This document shows, piece after piece, positions 1 to 9,465 of a stretch of 64,000 nucleotides of DNA (position 1 is its first letter; each line of letters starts with the position of its first letter). The stretch is from Hyphomicrobium sp. (GTDB taxonomy: Bacteria > Pseudomonadota > Alphaproteobacteria > Rhizobiales > Hyphomicrobiaceae): contig NZ_JAIELN010000006.1 of assembly GCF_019753045.1 (NCBI RefSeq), forward strand, positions 247,900-311,899. Reading direction: 5' to 3'. The notes beneath the pieces are model-generated. The model made no database searches. It was not told where the DNA came from and saw only the letters and a program-made list of their open reading frames with translations. The position numbers and the translations under genes are program-made.

Positions 1-430
1 GGCCCCACAAATGATCACATAAGTAATTTCTATTTGAGGTATCGATATAGTCGTGCAAATATATCGTTCACTGTGACGCCGGGGGGGGCGTCGAGTGTGT
101 TTTGGGGGGAAGTCGAAGTCGTGTCGGAGTACCTGTCCGCCGCTGTTCAAGCGGCCGTGCGCCCTTATCTTGCGCGAGATCAGCATAGGAACGGTAGCAA
201 CAGCATTGCTGCTTGCCGGCCGCGTTTCCACAATGAGCGTGATCTTTTCGAAGATCGTCGCTTGCTGAATGCACAACAAATCCGCTGATCCTCGACACTT
301 AGGGCCGCGCTGCGGGCTTCTAAGTGGAGGCTGTGCGGCTGCGCGCGACAGAGAAGCCATCAGAAAAAAAACACAGCGGTCCCGGCGCAGCGTCGTCGGA
401 TTTGATCGTGCGAATTTGGGGAGAATTACA
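1..430. other. Leader region without a convincing gene
   Basis: No open frame here has a ribosome binding site or a recognisable product. The stretch should hold the promoter of the TonB-dependent receptor that starts at 431. I looked for a cobalamin riboswitch core and for Fur- or Irr-like palindromes and saw none I would defend. A run of eight G lies near 80-88 and a run of six near 113-118. The stretch also contains an in-frame upstream extension of the receptor frame (from 269), which lacks signal-peptide character and is not used as the start. Confidence 0.5.
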
Positions 431-2836
431 ATGATAAAGAAGAAACTTGTGCTGAGCAGTGCGCTGCTCCTGGTGCCGATCGCCGCTCTTGCTCAAGAGG
501 CGGATACCGGAAGTGCTGAAAAGCCTCTTCCGCCTGTCACGGTGTTCTCGGACAAGCAAGCTGAACCGGCCAAGCAGAAGGTCACGAAGAAAAAGAGCGC
601 ATCTAAAAATGCCAACTCCGCTAAAACGCAAAATCAATCGCCGAGCGACTTAGATTCATCGATCGGGGATGCAAATGGCTTGCAGCTCGATAGCCAGGGT
701 GTCTTCCCGCCGTCCGTGACCGCGCAAACCGTTGGTGGCGTGATCGTAAGCGATCCGACGCTCGGTCGTGTCAGCAGCGTAAGCCGCGAAGGCCTCAACA
801 TTCTCGGTGGCGGGGCACAAACCAGCTTCTATCAGGCTGCCGATATAATTCCGTCGGTCAACTACGAAAGTCCTGATCCTTTTGGTCTGAGCAATACGCG
901 CAACATCAATATCGGGGGCAAAGGCGACTTTCATCTCTCGCGGAACATCAACGGCCTCCCGATCATGGGGATCGTCGGAGGCGCTGATCTCTACGATCTC
1001 GAAAACATCTCTCGTCTCGACGTGTACAGAGGGCCAATGCCAGCCGACAGGAGCCTTGGCGTTTCAAATGCTTCTGGCGTGATCGACCAGATCATTCTTG
1101 GTCCGCAGGCTAAAGCCTCAGCCTTCGCCGAAGAGAGCTTCGGATCGTGGAACTTCAATAAGACATTCGCACGCGTCGACTCCGGATTGCTCAGTACGGG
1201 AACGCAATTCTTCATATCCGGGTCTACCGCCAGCGCCGACAAATGGACAGGCGCGGGAGATGAATCGCGTGACAACTTTGCGATAGGGGTAAGCCAACGG
1301 GTCGGCGAGGACCTGAAGGTCGATGTAAACGCGGTCTACAGCAAATTCGACGGCAACCCCTACAAAGCGCTCACGTATGCACAGACAAAGAACCTCAGCC
1401 AAAACTATGGGTTGGACTATGATCAAACATTCAATTTCGCCACTCGCGCTAACTACTACAAATTCAATCGCGTAAGCTCCGAGGATTATGCCGTTTTCGC
1501 GAATATCGATTACCGGCTGGCAGAGGGGCAGCATCTCGTATTCAAGCCTTACTACTGGAACAATGACGGGGAGCAGTGGTCTGCTGCAGGCAACCAGATC
1601 CAGAAATGGCGCCAGCAGAACGACAATCTCGGTGGGGTTCTGGAATACGATGGACATTTCGCTACCGGGACGGATGTAGCGGTAGGTTACTGGTGGCAGT
1701 CACTGGCGCCGCCTCCGCCGCCGACCGATCAACGTCGTTTCAATATCACTTCGTCGGGCGAGCTCACGTTCGCGAACTGGAACACGATCGCGAACATCGA
1801 CAACTTCGTCATCAACAGTCCCTACGCTCAAGTTACGCAGTCGCTCGGATCCGTCACGGTGACGGGAGGCGTGCGCTACATGAACCTCGGCGCGCCGGAG
1901 ATGCGGTACTACATGACGGCGGGCGTTCCCAATGGCACGCTGGACGATGCGTTATCCTATCCCGGTCTGAAGGAATACGCCGATGCACGCGTAGCCGCGC
2001 GGGATTACAACGAATTCTTGCCAAACTTCGGAATCACGAAGGATTTCGGCGGCGGATGGAGCACGAATTTCGCCTACGGGCGCAACTTCGGCCGGCCGGA
2101 CTGGGGACCGCAGGCAAGCAACTACATAAGCAACCGCGCGGCATTTCAGTCGAAGGGCATCGATCTACAAGACCTCGTCGACAACGTCAGGCCGGAAATC
2201 GCAGACCAATTCTCGGCTCAGCTGAGGTATAGCAACCATGGGCTGACAGTTGTTCCGGGCGTCTTTTACGCGTTGCACGATTATAAGCAGGTCAAAATCA
2301 ATGACCCCGCCGTCAACAACCTTGCGTATTACGTGGGAACCGGCTCGAGCACTGAATATGGGGCAGAACTGCAAGCTTCCTATAACCTCGGATCGCAACT
2401 CTTCGCATTTGGGTCGGCGACACTTTCGTCCGAAACCTTCGATAGTGACACTCGGACATTAAGCGGCGGCGTTCCGATTTCGACGAAGGGAAAGCAAATT
2501 CCGAATACGCCGCGATCAATGTTCAAGGCTGGTGTCACGTATACCTGGTACAACTTCGCGTTTACACCGGTTGTTCGCATTATCGGCGAGCGGTACGGCG
2601 ATGCGCAGAACCTCAACAAAGTTGCGGGCTATACGGCTGCCGATTTCAACTTTGCCTACAACATCAGGCAGAAGGCGGGTCTTGACGAGGCAACACTGAA
2701 GTTCAGTGTCGTGAACGTATTCGACAAGAAATACATCTCGCAGATCTCCCCAAACGACACGGACTTGAGTTCGGACGCCCAGTATTACGTTGGTGCACCT
2801 CGTACGTTTATCGGAACCGTCGCGATAAAGTTCTGA
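431..2836 (+). CDS. TonB-dependent outer-membrane receptor (metal-chelate/siderophore type)
   Basis: 801 aa. I chose the ATG at 431 because it follows a GGGGAGA ribosome site and begins a clear signal peptide (MIKKKLVLSSALLLVPIAALA, cut near residue 22); the frame is open further upstream but is not secretory there. Residues ~25-100 are a Lys/Ser/Gln-rich linker. Residues ~100-240 look like the plug domain (LYDLENISRLDVYRGPMP). The rest is rich in the alternating aromatic strands of a 22-strand barrel and ends in phenylalanine (VAIKF), the outer-membrane assembly signal. No TonB box is obvious to me. The FecBCD-type importer genes follow on the same strand, so the receptor most likely passes a chelated metal or similar ligand to them. 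The ligand is not readable from sequence. In a methylotroph a lanthanide chelate is a possible but unsupported alternative to iron. Confidence 0.9.
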   Translation: MIKKKLVLSSALLLVPIAALAQEADTGSAEKPLPPVTVFSDKQAEPAKQKVTKKKSASKNANSAKTQNQSPSDLDSSIGDANGLQLDSQGVFPPSVTAQTVGGVIVSDPTLGRVSSVSREGLNILGGGAQTSFYQAADIIPSVNYESPDPFGLSNTRNINIGGKGDFHLSRNINGLPIMGIVGGADLYDLENISRLDVYRGPMPADRSLGVSNASGVIDQIILGPQAKASAFAEESFGSWNFNKTFARVDSGLLSTGTQFFISGSTASADKWTGAGDESRDNFAIGVSQRVGEDLKVDVNAVYSKFDGNPYKALTYAQTKNLSQNYGLDYDQTFNFATRANYYKFNRVSSEDYAVFANIDYRLAEGQHLVFKPYYWNNDGEQWSAAGNQIQKWRQQNDNLGGVLEYDGHFATGTDVAVGYWWQSLAPPPPPTDQRRFNITSSGELTFANWNTIANIDNFVINSPYAQVTQSLGSVTVTGGVRYMNLGAPEMRYYMTAGVPNGTLDDALSYPGLKEYADARVAARDYNEFLPNFGITKDFGGGWSTNFAYGRNFGRPDWGPQASNYISNRAAFQSKGIDLQDLVDNVRPEIADQFSAQLRYSNHGLTVVPGVFYALHDYKQVKINDPAVNNLAYYVGTGSSTEYGAELQASYNLGSQLFAFGSATLSSETFDSDTRTLSGGVPISTKGKQIPNTPRSMFKAGVTYTWYNFAFTPVVRIIGERYGDAQNLNKVAGYTAADFNFAYNIRQKAGLDEATLKFSVVNVFDKKYISQISPNDTDLSSDAQYYVGAPRTFIGTVAIKF

Positions 2837-2848
2837 GGATCGGCGTCG

Positions 2849-2868
2849 GGGATGCCTTTGGGCATCCC
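2849..2868 (+). other. Stem-loop between receptor and importer genes
   Basis: GGGATGCC and GGCATCCC form a perfect 8-bp stem around TTTG just after the receptor stop codon. No T-run follows, so it is a poor intrinsic terminator. It could protect the receptor message or partly attenuate read-through into the importer genes 50 nt downstream. Confidence 0.45.
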
Positions 2869-2918
2869 GTTCCCTTGCTATCAACGATTAAACACTGTCT
2901 ACGCCTGGTTATCTCTTC

Positions 2919-3965
2919 ATGCTTGTTCGACGGACGGTTATCCAGAATTTAGCGACACTATGGCTCGCGGCTTTTCTCGGGTTCACAGCGGGCATTTCGC
3001 CGGTCTTCGCTGACCGCATTGTCACCGACATGGCGGGGCGTGCAGTCACGTTGCCCGACAGGATTGTGCGTGTGGGGACGATCGGGCCCGTGCCCGTTCT
3101 CAACAGTTTCGTCTTCGCAATGGGAGAGGCGGCCTCGATAGCCAACAACCTGCCGCCCAATCTTGGTGGTCCGCGTTGGCGGTTTCAATATGTCGTCGCG
3201 CCGGGTCTTGCGAGTCGTCCCGTCATTCAAACCGGCCAGGGCCCGAATATCGAGGGCGTGATCGAGGCATCGCCAGATGTCGTGTTGACCATGGATCGCC
3301 CAACGATCGATCAGCTCGACCGCACGCACATTCCCACGCTTTACTTGTCCTGGCAGAAGCCTGGCGATGTTAAAGCGGTGATGCGTCTTCTTGGCGAACT
3401 CTATGACAAGCGAGATACGGCCAATGCTTATAGCCGCTATTTCGATCAGACCATCGAAAGGCTCGGCAGTCGTGTTGACGGATTGCACGACGAGCAACGG
3501 CCGCGCATCCTTTACACCGATCTCAAGCGTATGACCCAGCCTCACAAAATCGCCGAATGGTGGATTGCGAAAGCGGGCGGGCGTAGCGTCACCGATGACG
3601 GGCGAGTTGGCGAAGCATTCAACTTTTCCATTGAACAGGTCCTCGCATGGAATCCCGAGGTCATCATCGTCACGTCGGCATCGGAGATCGCAGACGCTTA
3701 TGCGGATGTGCGACTTGCCAACGTTTCGGCGATCAAGAACAAGCGTGTCTATGCCATCCCGATGGGCGTCCACGTGTGGGGAAATCGGACCGTCGAACAG
3801 CCTCTCACGGTCCTTTGGGCGGCGAAGTTATTCCATCCCGATCTCTTTGCCGACGTTACGCTCGATGACGAAGTTCGCTCGTTTTACGGCACATTCTTTA
3901 AGACGGATCTCAGTCGCGAGGATATCGATATGATCCTTGCGGGCCTTGCGGGGGTATCGAAGTGA
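2919..3965 (+). CDS. Periplasmic metal-chelate binding protein of ABC importer (FecB/BtuF-like)
   Basis: 348 aa, with a signal peptide over about residues 1-31 (ends SPVFA). The mature N-terminus carries the typical DMAGRAVTLPDRIVRVG opening of Fe3+-siderophore/cobalamin binding proteins, and the C-terminal half has the AWNPEVIIVTS strand of the same fold (class III binding protein with a rigid helix). It lies 82 nt after the receptor and overlaps the next gene by GTGA, so the two are translationally coupled. It should capture the ligand released by the receptor and deliver it to the permease at 4981. The specific ligand is unknown. Confidence 0.87.
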   Translation: MLVRRTVIQNLATLWLAAFLGFTAGISPVFADRIVTDMAGRAVTLPDRIVRVGTIGPVPVLNSFVFAMGEAASIANNLPPNLGGPRWRFQYVVAPGLASRPVIQTGQGPNIEGVIEASPDVVLTMDRPTIDQLDRTHIPTLYLSWQKPGDVKAVMRLLGELYDKRDTANAYSRYFDQTIERLGSRVDGLHDEQRPRILYTDLKRMTQPHKIAEWWIAKAGGRSVTDDGRVGEAFNFSIEQVLAWNPEVIIVTSASEIADAYADVRLANVSAIKNKRVYAIPMGVHVWGNRTVEQPLTVLWAAKLFHPDLFADVTLDDEVRSFYGTFFKTDLSREDIDMILAGLAGVSK

Positions 3966-4984
3966 CGCCGGTGTTCCGCATTGGTCTTTCCGGGTGCGCC
4001 GGCGGATTGGAAGCAATTTCATCGTCAAGGCTGCTCGATCTTGCCGAAAAAGCAGAAGCGCTAGGTTTTGATGGCCTATGGCTCAATGAGGAACATTTTC
4101 AGGGAAGCGTTATTGAGGTCGAGGGCCGACGCTGTCATTCTCCGCTCATTCTCGCATCAGCTATTCTAGCGCGCACGCGGCGACTGCGTGTCGGCTTTTC
4201 AGTTTTGTTGCTTGCGCTTCATCATCCTGTGCGCCTTGCCGAAGAAATCGCGACACTTGACGTGATCTCGGACGGTCGCGTTGATTTCGGAATATCGCGG
4301 GGCGGCAACGGCAGGTATCTCGAGGTTTACGGAATAGATCCCGACAGCGTGAACGAGCGCTTTCAATCGGCGCTGCAGTTCGTGATGACAGCCTGGCAAG
4401 ATGGAAAGATACCGTTTGGCGAAAATGCCTATTCGATCGAGCCAAAGCCGATTCAAAAGCCACACCCGCCGATTTTCATCGGGACTTATTCAGATGAAAC
4501 CGCCGCTTGGGCGGCACGCGAAGGACATGCGCTCATCTGCCATGGCATCACCAGCATGGCCAACCAACGGAGAATTCTGCGGGCTTTCACAGACGCCGGT
4601 GGCGATGTTGGGCAAGTTCCCTTTGGAAGATTTGTCTACGTCAGTGAGACCGATGCGAGTGCGCGCGAGGAACTTTGGCCGACGGTTCTCAATCTCACGG
4701 GACGACTCAAGGGATTCGGCCTCTTCAATCGCAAGGGGATCGTTACCGAGCAGGAACTTGACCCCGAGGTATTCTACCGCGAGATGGTCATCGCGGGCAG
4801 CCCGGAAAGTTGTGCCCGGCAAATCCTTGAGCTCAACGCGGAGCTCGGGATAACATACCTCAATGCGCTTAGCGCGTTCTTCGGCTTCTTACCGTTGGAC
4901 CTTCTGAACCGCTCACTTACTCTCCTCGCCAGAGAAGTTCGGCCGCGCGTCGAAGAAGCACTTGCGGCCAGGGTCGGCGCATGA
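3962..4984 (+). CDS. LLM-class (luciferase-like) flavin-dependent monooxygenase inside the importer operon
   Basis: 340 aa starting at GTG. GTGA overlap with the binding-protein gene before it and ATGA overlap with the permease after it. The fold signature is a TIM-barrel bacterial-luciferase-like enzyme: FDGLWLNEEHF, then TRRLRVGFSVLLLALHHPVRLAEEIATLDVISDGRVDFGISRG (read here only as family blocks), and a PPIFIGTYS strand before the flavin phosphate site. Such enzymes use FMNH2 from a separate reductase and O2. No reductase gene is visible nearby. Its position inside a binding-protein/permease/ATPase unit suggests it acts on the imported molecule, for example by oxidising a chelator or an organosulfur ligand (inference). 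Direct substrate prediction is not possible from sequence. Confidence 0.85.
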   Translation: MTPVFRIGLSGCAGGLEAISSSRLLDLAEKAEALGFDGLWLNEEHFQGSVIEVEGRRCHSPLILASAILARTRRLRVGFSVLLLALHHPVRLAEEIATLDVISDGRVDFGISRGGNGRYLEVYGIDPDSVNERFQSALQFVMTAWQDGKIPFGENAYSIEPKPIQKPHPPIFIGTYSDETAAWAAREGHALICHGITSMANQRRILRAFTDAGGDVGQVPFGRFVYVSETDASAREELWPTVLNLTGRLKGFGLFNRKGIVTEQELDPEVFYREMVIAGSPESCARQILELNAELGITYLNALSAFFGFLPLDLLNRSLTLLAREVRPRVEEALAARVGA

Positions 4985-6000
4985 ACCGAAGCAACGCATA
5001 TGCCCCGATGTTTCTGCTCGGGTTAGTGCTGCTTTGTGCGATGGCACTCTCGCTTACGCTAGGACGTTATCCGCTTAGTATTAGCGAAATCGTCGAGTTT
5101 TTTCAGGCGACGATTGGGCTTCGCCAGCTTGAGCCCGATCGCTATGCGCTTCTACACAATATCATCATTGATATCCGCCTTCCGCGCGTCTTAGCTGCGG
5201 TCTTGATCGGCGCCGCGCTTTCAATTTCCGGCGCCGCGTTTCAAGCGATCTTTCGCAATCCCTTGGTTTCGCCCGGCATCCTCGGTGTGCTCGGAGGCGC
5301 GGGTTTCGGAGCCGCAATCGGGCTCTTGATTTCGGGTCACTGGATTATCGTCCAACTGCTGGCTTTTGCAATGGCGTTGCTGGCGGTGCTGCTCGGTGTT
5401 TTCATTGCCAATCTTTTCGGACCGGGCACGATGGTCACTCTCATCCTTGGCGGGATTATCAGCGGGGCTTTGTTCACGGCGTTACTGTCGGTCGTCAAGT
5501 ATACCGCCGATCCCTACAATCAATTGCCCGCCATCGTGTACTGGCTGATGGGAAGTTTACAGGCAGTCGAACTCAAGCAAATTTGGATCGTTGCCGTACC
5601 GACCCTGGCCGGCATTCTGGGATTGACAATGTGCGGCCGGGCGCTCGACGCGCTGTCGATGGGCGACGATGAAGCCCGTGCGCTCGGGGTTCCGGTGAGT
5701 GTGGTTCGCTATGGTGTAATCTTCGCCGCGACGCTGATTTCGGCGCTATCGGTTTCGATTGCAGGGATCATCGGTTGGGTCGGCCTGATGATCCCAAACT
5801 TCGCTCGCCTCCTTTTCGGTCCGGCAAACTCCCGCTTGCTTCCTCTCAGCGCGATACTCGGAGCGCTGTTTCTTCTCTGTGCCGATTGCCTAGCGCGCGC
5901 CTTGACGCCCGCCGAGATTCCAATCGGAATCGTAACGGAATTGCTGGGCATCCCAGCGTTCATTTTCGTTCTCGGACGTACGCGTCGGGCGTGGCTATAA
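4981..6000 (+). CDS. FecCD-family ABC importer permease
   Basis: 339 aa, very hydrophobic, about nine to ten membrane segments, with typical FecCD motifs: IRLPRVLAAVLIGAALSISGAAFQ near residue 60-85, NPLVSPGILGVLGGAGFGAA, and GWVGLMIPNFARLLFG near residue 260. Usual length for the family. Only one permease gene is present, so the channel is a homodimer. It begins with an ATGA overlap and is followed 18 nt later by the ATPase gene. With its neighbours it forms a type II importer for an iron-chelate, heme, cobalamin or related ligand. Confidence 0.93.
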   Translation: MNRSNAYAPMFLLGLVLLCAMALSLTLGRYPLSISEIVEFFQATIGLRQLEPDRYALLHNIIIDIRLPRVLAAVLIGAALSISGAAFQAIFRNPLVSPGILGVLGGAGFGAAIGLLISGHWIIVQLLAFAMALLAVLLGVFIANLFGPGTMVTLILGGIISGALFTALLSVVKYTADPYNQLPAIVYWLMGSLQAVELKQIWIVAVPTLAGILGLTMCGRALDALSMGDDEARALGVPVSVVRYGVIFAATLISALSVSIAGIIGWVGLMIPNFARLLFGPANSRLLPLSAILGALFLLCADCLARALTPAEIPIGIVTELLGIPAFIFVLGRTRRAWL

Positions 6001-6018
6001 AGGCCGGAGCGGAAACTG

Positions 6019-6834
6019 ATGGAAGCACAGCGCGAGACCTTGTCCGGAACTTCGCTCGGCGGGCATCTTGAAGCGCGTAATCTCCATTTCCAGTTCGATA
6101 AGCGCGAGGTCTTACGGGGTGTGAATCTGGTCCTCGAGCCGGGAGAAGTTGTCTCTCTGCTCGGAGCCAACGGTGCTGGTAAAACCACATTGCTTCGGCT
6201 GTTGTTGGGATTGGCGTCTCCTGCGCAGGGAGAAGTCTTAATCGATGGAACGCCGCTCGCATCATTGTCCCGCCACCAGATCGCATTGCGTGTCGCCTAC
6301 GTGCCGCAAGTTCACATGACGCCGTTTCCCTATACGGTTCGCGAGGTCGTGACGATGGGACGGCTTCCGAAAAGGGGTTTGTTGAGTAGTCCCTCCGAGC
6401 TTGACCATGATGTCGTGCGAACGGTGCTAAAGAAGCTCGAGATTTGGCATCTAGTGGACCGCGTCTACAGCGGGATTTCGGGAGGCGAGCGCCAGCTGGT
6501 GCTCATCGCACGTGCGCTCGCTCAGGAAGCTCGAACGCTGATCTTGGACGAGCCGCTAGCGAATCTGGATTTCGGATATCAAGCCGTTCTTGCTCAGCAT
6601 TTGAAGGAGCTCGCAAAAGATGGTCATACCATTTTAATGACCGGTCACGATCCGCAGTTCGCTTATCACGCATCAAGCCGTGTCGCATTGCTCATTGGCG
6701 GTCGCCTGGAGCAAGATGGTCCGCCGCAGCAGGTGTTGACGAGCGTCACCATGCAGAGGCTTTATGGAATTGACGTCGAGTGCATTTCGCTGAGTGAGAA
6801 TCGCGTAGCGATCTTTCCGCGCGGCGCAAGCTAA
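6019..6834 (+). CDS. ATP-binding subunit of FecBCD-type importer
   Basis: 271 aa. Walker A GANGAGKT at residues ~49-56, signature ISGGERQLV, Walker B LILDEPLANLD, and the switch histidine in MTGHD. These are the complete elements of a FecE/FhuC-type ATPase. Short spacing to the permease gene indicates one transcription unit. It is the last gene of the operon that starts with the receptor or the binding protein. Confidence 0.94.
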   Translation: MEAQRETLSGTSLGGHLEARNLHFQFDKREVLRGVNLVLEPGEVVSLLGANGAGKTTLLRLLLGLASPAQGEVLIDGTPLASLSRHQIALRVAYVPQVHMTPFPYTVREVVTMGRLPKRGLLSSPSELDHDVVRTVLKKLEIWHLVDRVYSGISGGERQLVLIARALAQEARTLILDEPLANLDFGYQAVLAQHLKELAKDGHTILMTGHDPQFAYHASSRVALLIGGRLEQDGPPQQVLTSVTMQRLYGIDVECISLSENRVAIFPRGAS

Positions 6835-6902
6835 TGCATCCATTTCTTGGCCTTCAAATCCAAGGTTAGAATTCTCTCTTCAACCTCGCTTTGCCGGATT
6901 CG

Positions 6903-6923
6903 GTGACGGTGCTCGACCGTCAC
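6903..6923 (+). terminator. Inverted repeat after the importer operon
   Basis: GTGACGGT, loop GCTCG, ACCGTCAC: a perfect 8-bp stem about 70 nt after the ATPase stop. A TTTTAC run follows ten bases later, so termination is possible but not typical. No gene is visible between 6835 and the tRNA. Confidence 0.35.
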
Positions 6924-7090
6924 GACGTGCACTTTTACTTCGTGACCAGATGTCGGCCACGTATCTAACGCGGCAAATTAGGGCTCTTCGTGTGAGAATC
7001 TAGCGCCCTATGCGCTGAAGAATTTGTATCCCGCATAACTTCCAGAATTTTCATTTAAATCAATATGTTACGTAGAAAATTTGTGCAAAG

Positions 7091-7176
7091 TGGTGCCCAG
7101 AAGAGGACTCGAACCTCCACGCCTTGTGAGCGCTGCTACCTGAAAGCAGTGCGTCTACCAATTCCGCCATCTGGGC
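7091..7176 (-). tRNA. tRNA-Leu(CAG), copy 1
   Basis: 86 nt including an encoded CCA end. Acceptor GCCCAGA pairs with TCTGGGC; the anticodon stem CTGCT/AGCAG encloses TTCAGGT, giving anticodon CAG. A long class II variable arm (CGCTCACAAGGCG) and T arm GGTTCGAGTCC confirm tRNA-Leu. It is identical over 86 nt to the copy at 42233-42318. Confidence 0.97.
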
Positions 7177-7186
7177 ATCGACGTGT

Positions 7187-7215
7187 CAGGTAAATTGTGC
7201 GGGCCCGGAAGTCAA
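7187..7215 (-). promoter_or_regulatory. Promoter of tRNA-Leu copy 1
   Basis: On the minus strand TTGACT (-35), a 17-nt spacer and TACCTG (-10) lie 10 nt before the mature 5' end. The same elements at the same spacing precede the second tRNA-Leu copy, which supports them as a real promoter. Confidence 0.6.
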
Positions 7216-7470
7216 TTGCATGACAGCTTATCCGGGCGAGAGATCGCGTAAACTGTGCCGACGAGGCGGTCCGGCGACTTTGCGGTGCCATTTGGTCCTT
7301 AGTTCCAGCGGTTGGACATGAGCTAACGGGCGGTGACGGGCGTCATCCTGCGCGCGACGATGCAGATAGGTCTGCCGCTGATGCCGTATGGAGCAATATC
7401 GGGATGAACGGTGGCGTCCATTTCCCGAAACGTGCGCCGGATGAAATCTAACGTTTGGAAATCAGCGCCG

Positions 7471-9465
7471 CTACTCGCAGCGCAGGGCTGCAATCGGATC
7501 GAGCCGCGAAGCCCGAAGGGCCGGATAGAGCCCGAATATAACTCCGACGCCTCCTGTAAAGGCCCACGCGATAATCGCTGCGGTGGGGCTGATAAACACG
7601 GGCCATTCCATCGCCCATGCCGTCGTTCCGGCGATTGCAATGCCTGCTGCAATTCCAATCGCTCCACCGGCTAATGCCATCATTGCCGCTTCGATCAGAA
7701 ATTGCCTCAGAATATCGCGACGGCGGGCGCCGACCGCCATTCTGATTCCGATTTCGCGTGTCCGCTCGATGACTGATGCGAGCATCACGTTCATAATGCT
7801 GATGCCGCCAACCAACAGCGATACCGACGCAATAGAAATGAGAAGCGTTGTGAGCGCTCGTTGCGCCTCCATTCGCGCTGTCAGGACGTCGGCTGGATTC
7901 TGAATTGCAAAATCATCTGCAGCATCGCTTCTCAGCTGATGCCGTTGGCGCATAAGTTGGCCGATATCATTCATGAGCGTGGGGACATCGTCGGGGTCTG
8001 CTTCCTTCACGATAATGAAATTGAGCGCCGAGCGCCTGCCCCCGAGGACACTTCCAAGCACGCGGCTTCTGGCTGTGGCCAGCGGTATAAACACAACGTC
8101 GTCTTGACTGCGGCCAGCCGCGCCTTGCCCTTTCTTATCCAAGACGCCGATCACTTCGAAGGGAACGTCCCCAATTCGCAATGTCACGCCCGGTTCGATA
8201 TCATCCGCGAACATTTGATCGACAATTGTCGCCCCGACGATCGCGACTTTGGCGCCGGCAGCGAGTTCATCAGCAGTAAAGGCGCGGCCCTTCGCGATCG
8301 TCCATTCCCGAGCCATGAGATAGTCGTCATTGATCCCAGCGACGAGCGTTGCCCAATTCCTGTCTCCGTTGACGACCTGGAGCGGGCGGGAAATGAGCGG
8401 TGCTACCAATTTTGCCCCTTGGACTTGGTCGGCGATGGCCCTCGCATCATCTTCAGTCAACGTGCGTCCCGAACCGGCTTCGAGGCGGGCGCCGCCTGTC
8501 GTCTGCGTCCCGGGAACTACAACCAAAAGATTGGCTCCGAGCGTCCTGATTTTTTCAGACACCTCTGCTTGTGCGCCCTCCGCCAAGGAAACCATGCAGA
8601 TCACAGCCGCAATACCAATCACGATACCAAGGGCGGTCAGGCCGCTTCGCAGCCGGTTGGCATTAAGCGCGCGAAGCCCGGCTCTGCAGCTCTCGATGAA
8701 GCCGGCGCCACCCCTTGTACGCGTGGGGTTCTGTGACACCTCCAACCTTGGAGGCTCCACAGTTGCTTCGGGCGCGGCGAGCTTGCCATCGTGCAATCGA
8801 ATGCGTCGCTCGGCGCGTGCGGCGACGTCGTCTGCATGCGTCACGACGACAATCGTGTGGCCATCGCTATGCAACTTGTCCAAGATCGAGAGGACTTCCT
8901 GGCACGTCGCGCTATCAAGGGCGCCCGTTGGTTCATCAGCCAGGATGAGATCAGGCTTGTGGACGATTGCTCGCGCGATTGTCACACGCTGCTGCTCTCC
9001 ACCTGAAAGTTGGTTTGGCCAATGATGGAGTCGATCGGTCAACCCGACAGCTTCGAGGGCCGCCTTCGCGCGACGCAGGCGTTCGGCTACGGGAATACCG
9101 GCGTAGACGAGAGGCAACGCAACGTTGTCGAGCGCGCTTACTCGCGGCAGAAGTGCAGGCTGCTGAAATACGAAACCGATCCTACGGCACCTCATCTCGG
9201 CGCGAGCATCTGCCGAGAGACCGGCGACATCCTCGCCCTTGAGCAGATAGCGACCGCTATCGGGGTTGGACAAGAGCCCGAGCACGTGCATGAGCGTTGA
9301 TTTGCCCGAACCCGAGCGGCCGACGATTGCAGCGAACTCACCTCTACAAATCGACAAGGAGATGTTCGCAAGAGCGCTGACAGCCGTGCTTCCCGACGCG
9401 TACTGCTTCGAAATCCCGATTGCGTTTACGAGTGGCTCTGGCACATCACAGGCCCATTTGTGCAT
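7471..9465 (-). CDS. macB: MacB-type ABC exporter, fused ATPase and permease
   Basis: 664 aa. The N-terminal ATPase has Walker A GRSGSGKS (~49-56), signature LSGGEQQRV and Walker B LILADEPTGALDS. It is joined to a MacB membrane part: one segment near residue 280 (ALGIVIGIAAVICMVSLAEG), a large periplasmic MacB core domain, and three C-terminal segments around EIGIRMAVGARRRDIL. It pairs with the adaptor gene upstream, overlapping it by 20 nt if the ATG at 9465 is used. A GTG eight codons in, right at the macA stop, is an alternative start. MacAB pumps need an outer-membrane TolC-type channel, and none is encoded nearby. The substrate could be a macrolide, peptide, lipid or siderophore and cannot be told from sequence. 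Confidence 0.92.
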   Translation of the reverse strand: MHKWACDVPEPLVNAIGISKQYASGSTAVSALANISLSICRGEFAAIVGRSGSGKSTLMHVLGLLSNPDSGRYLLKGEDVAGLSADARAEMRCRRIGFVFQQPALLPRVSALDNVALPLVYAGIPVAERLRRAKAALEAVGLTDRLHHWPNQLSGGEQQRVTIARAIVHKPDLILADEPTGALDSATCQEVLSILDKLHSDGHTIVVVTHADDVAARAERRIRLHDGKLAAPEATVEPPRLEVSQNPTRTRGGAGFIESCRAGLRALNANRLRSGLTALGIVIGIAAVICMVSLAEGAQAEVSEKIRTLGANLLVVVPGTQTTGGARLEAGSGRTLTEDDARAIADQVQGAKLVAPLISRPLQVVNGDRNWATLVAGINDDYLMAREWTIAKGRAFTADELAAGAKVAIVGATIVDQMFADDIEPGVTLRIGDVPFEVIGVLDKKGQGAAGRSQDDVVFIPLATARSRVLGSVLGGRRSALNFIIVKEADPDDVPTLMNDIGQLMRQRHQLRSDAADDFAIQNPADVLTARMEAQRALTTLLISIASVSLLVGGISIMNVMLASVIERTREIGIRMAVGARRRDILRQFLIEAAMMALAGGAIGIAAGIAIAGTTAWAMEWPVFISPTAAIIAWAFTGGVGVIFGLYPALRASRLDPIAALRCE

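Noticed and set aside
1..430. Cobalamin riboswitch or Fur/Irr box before the TonB-dependent receptor
   Set aside because: No B12-box core and no convincing palindrome could be found by eye.
431..6834. Lanthanide uptake (lut-like) cluster
   Set aside because: Plausible for a methylotroph, but the importer is of FecBCD type and nothing in the sequence points to lanthanides over iron or another ligand.
7323..7667. 114-codon minus-strand frame overlapping the 3' end of macB
   Set aside because: It lies in another frame of macB, has no family features and no ribosome site.
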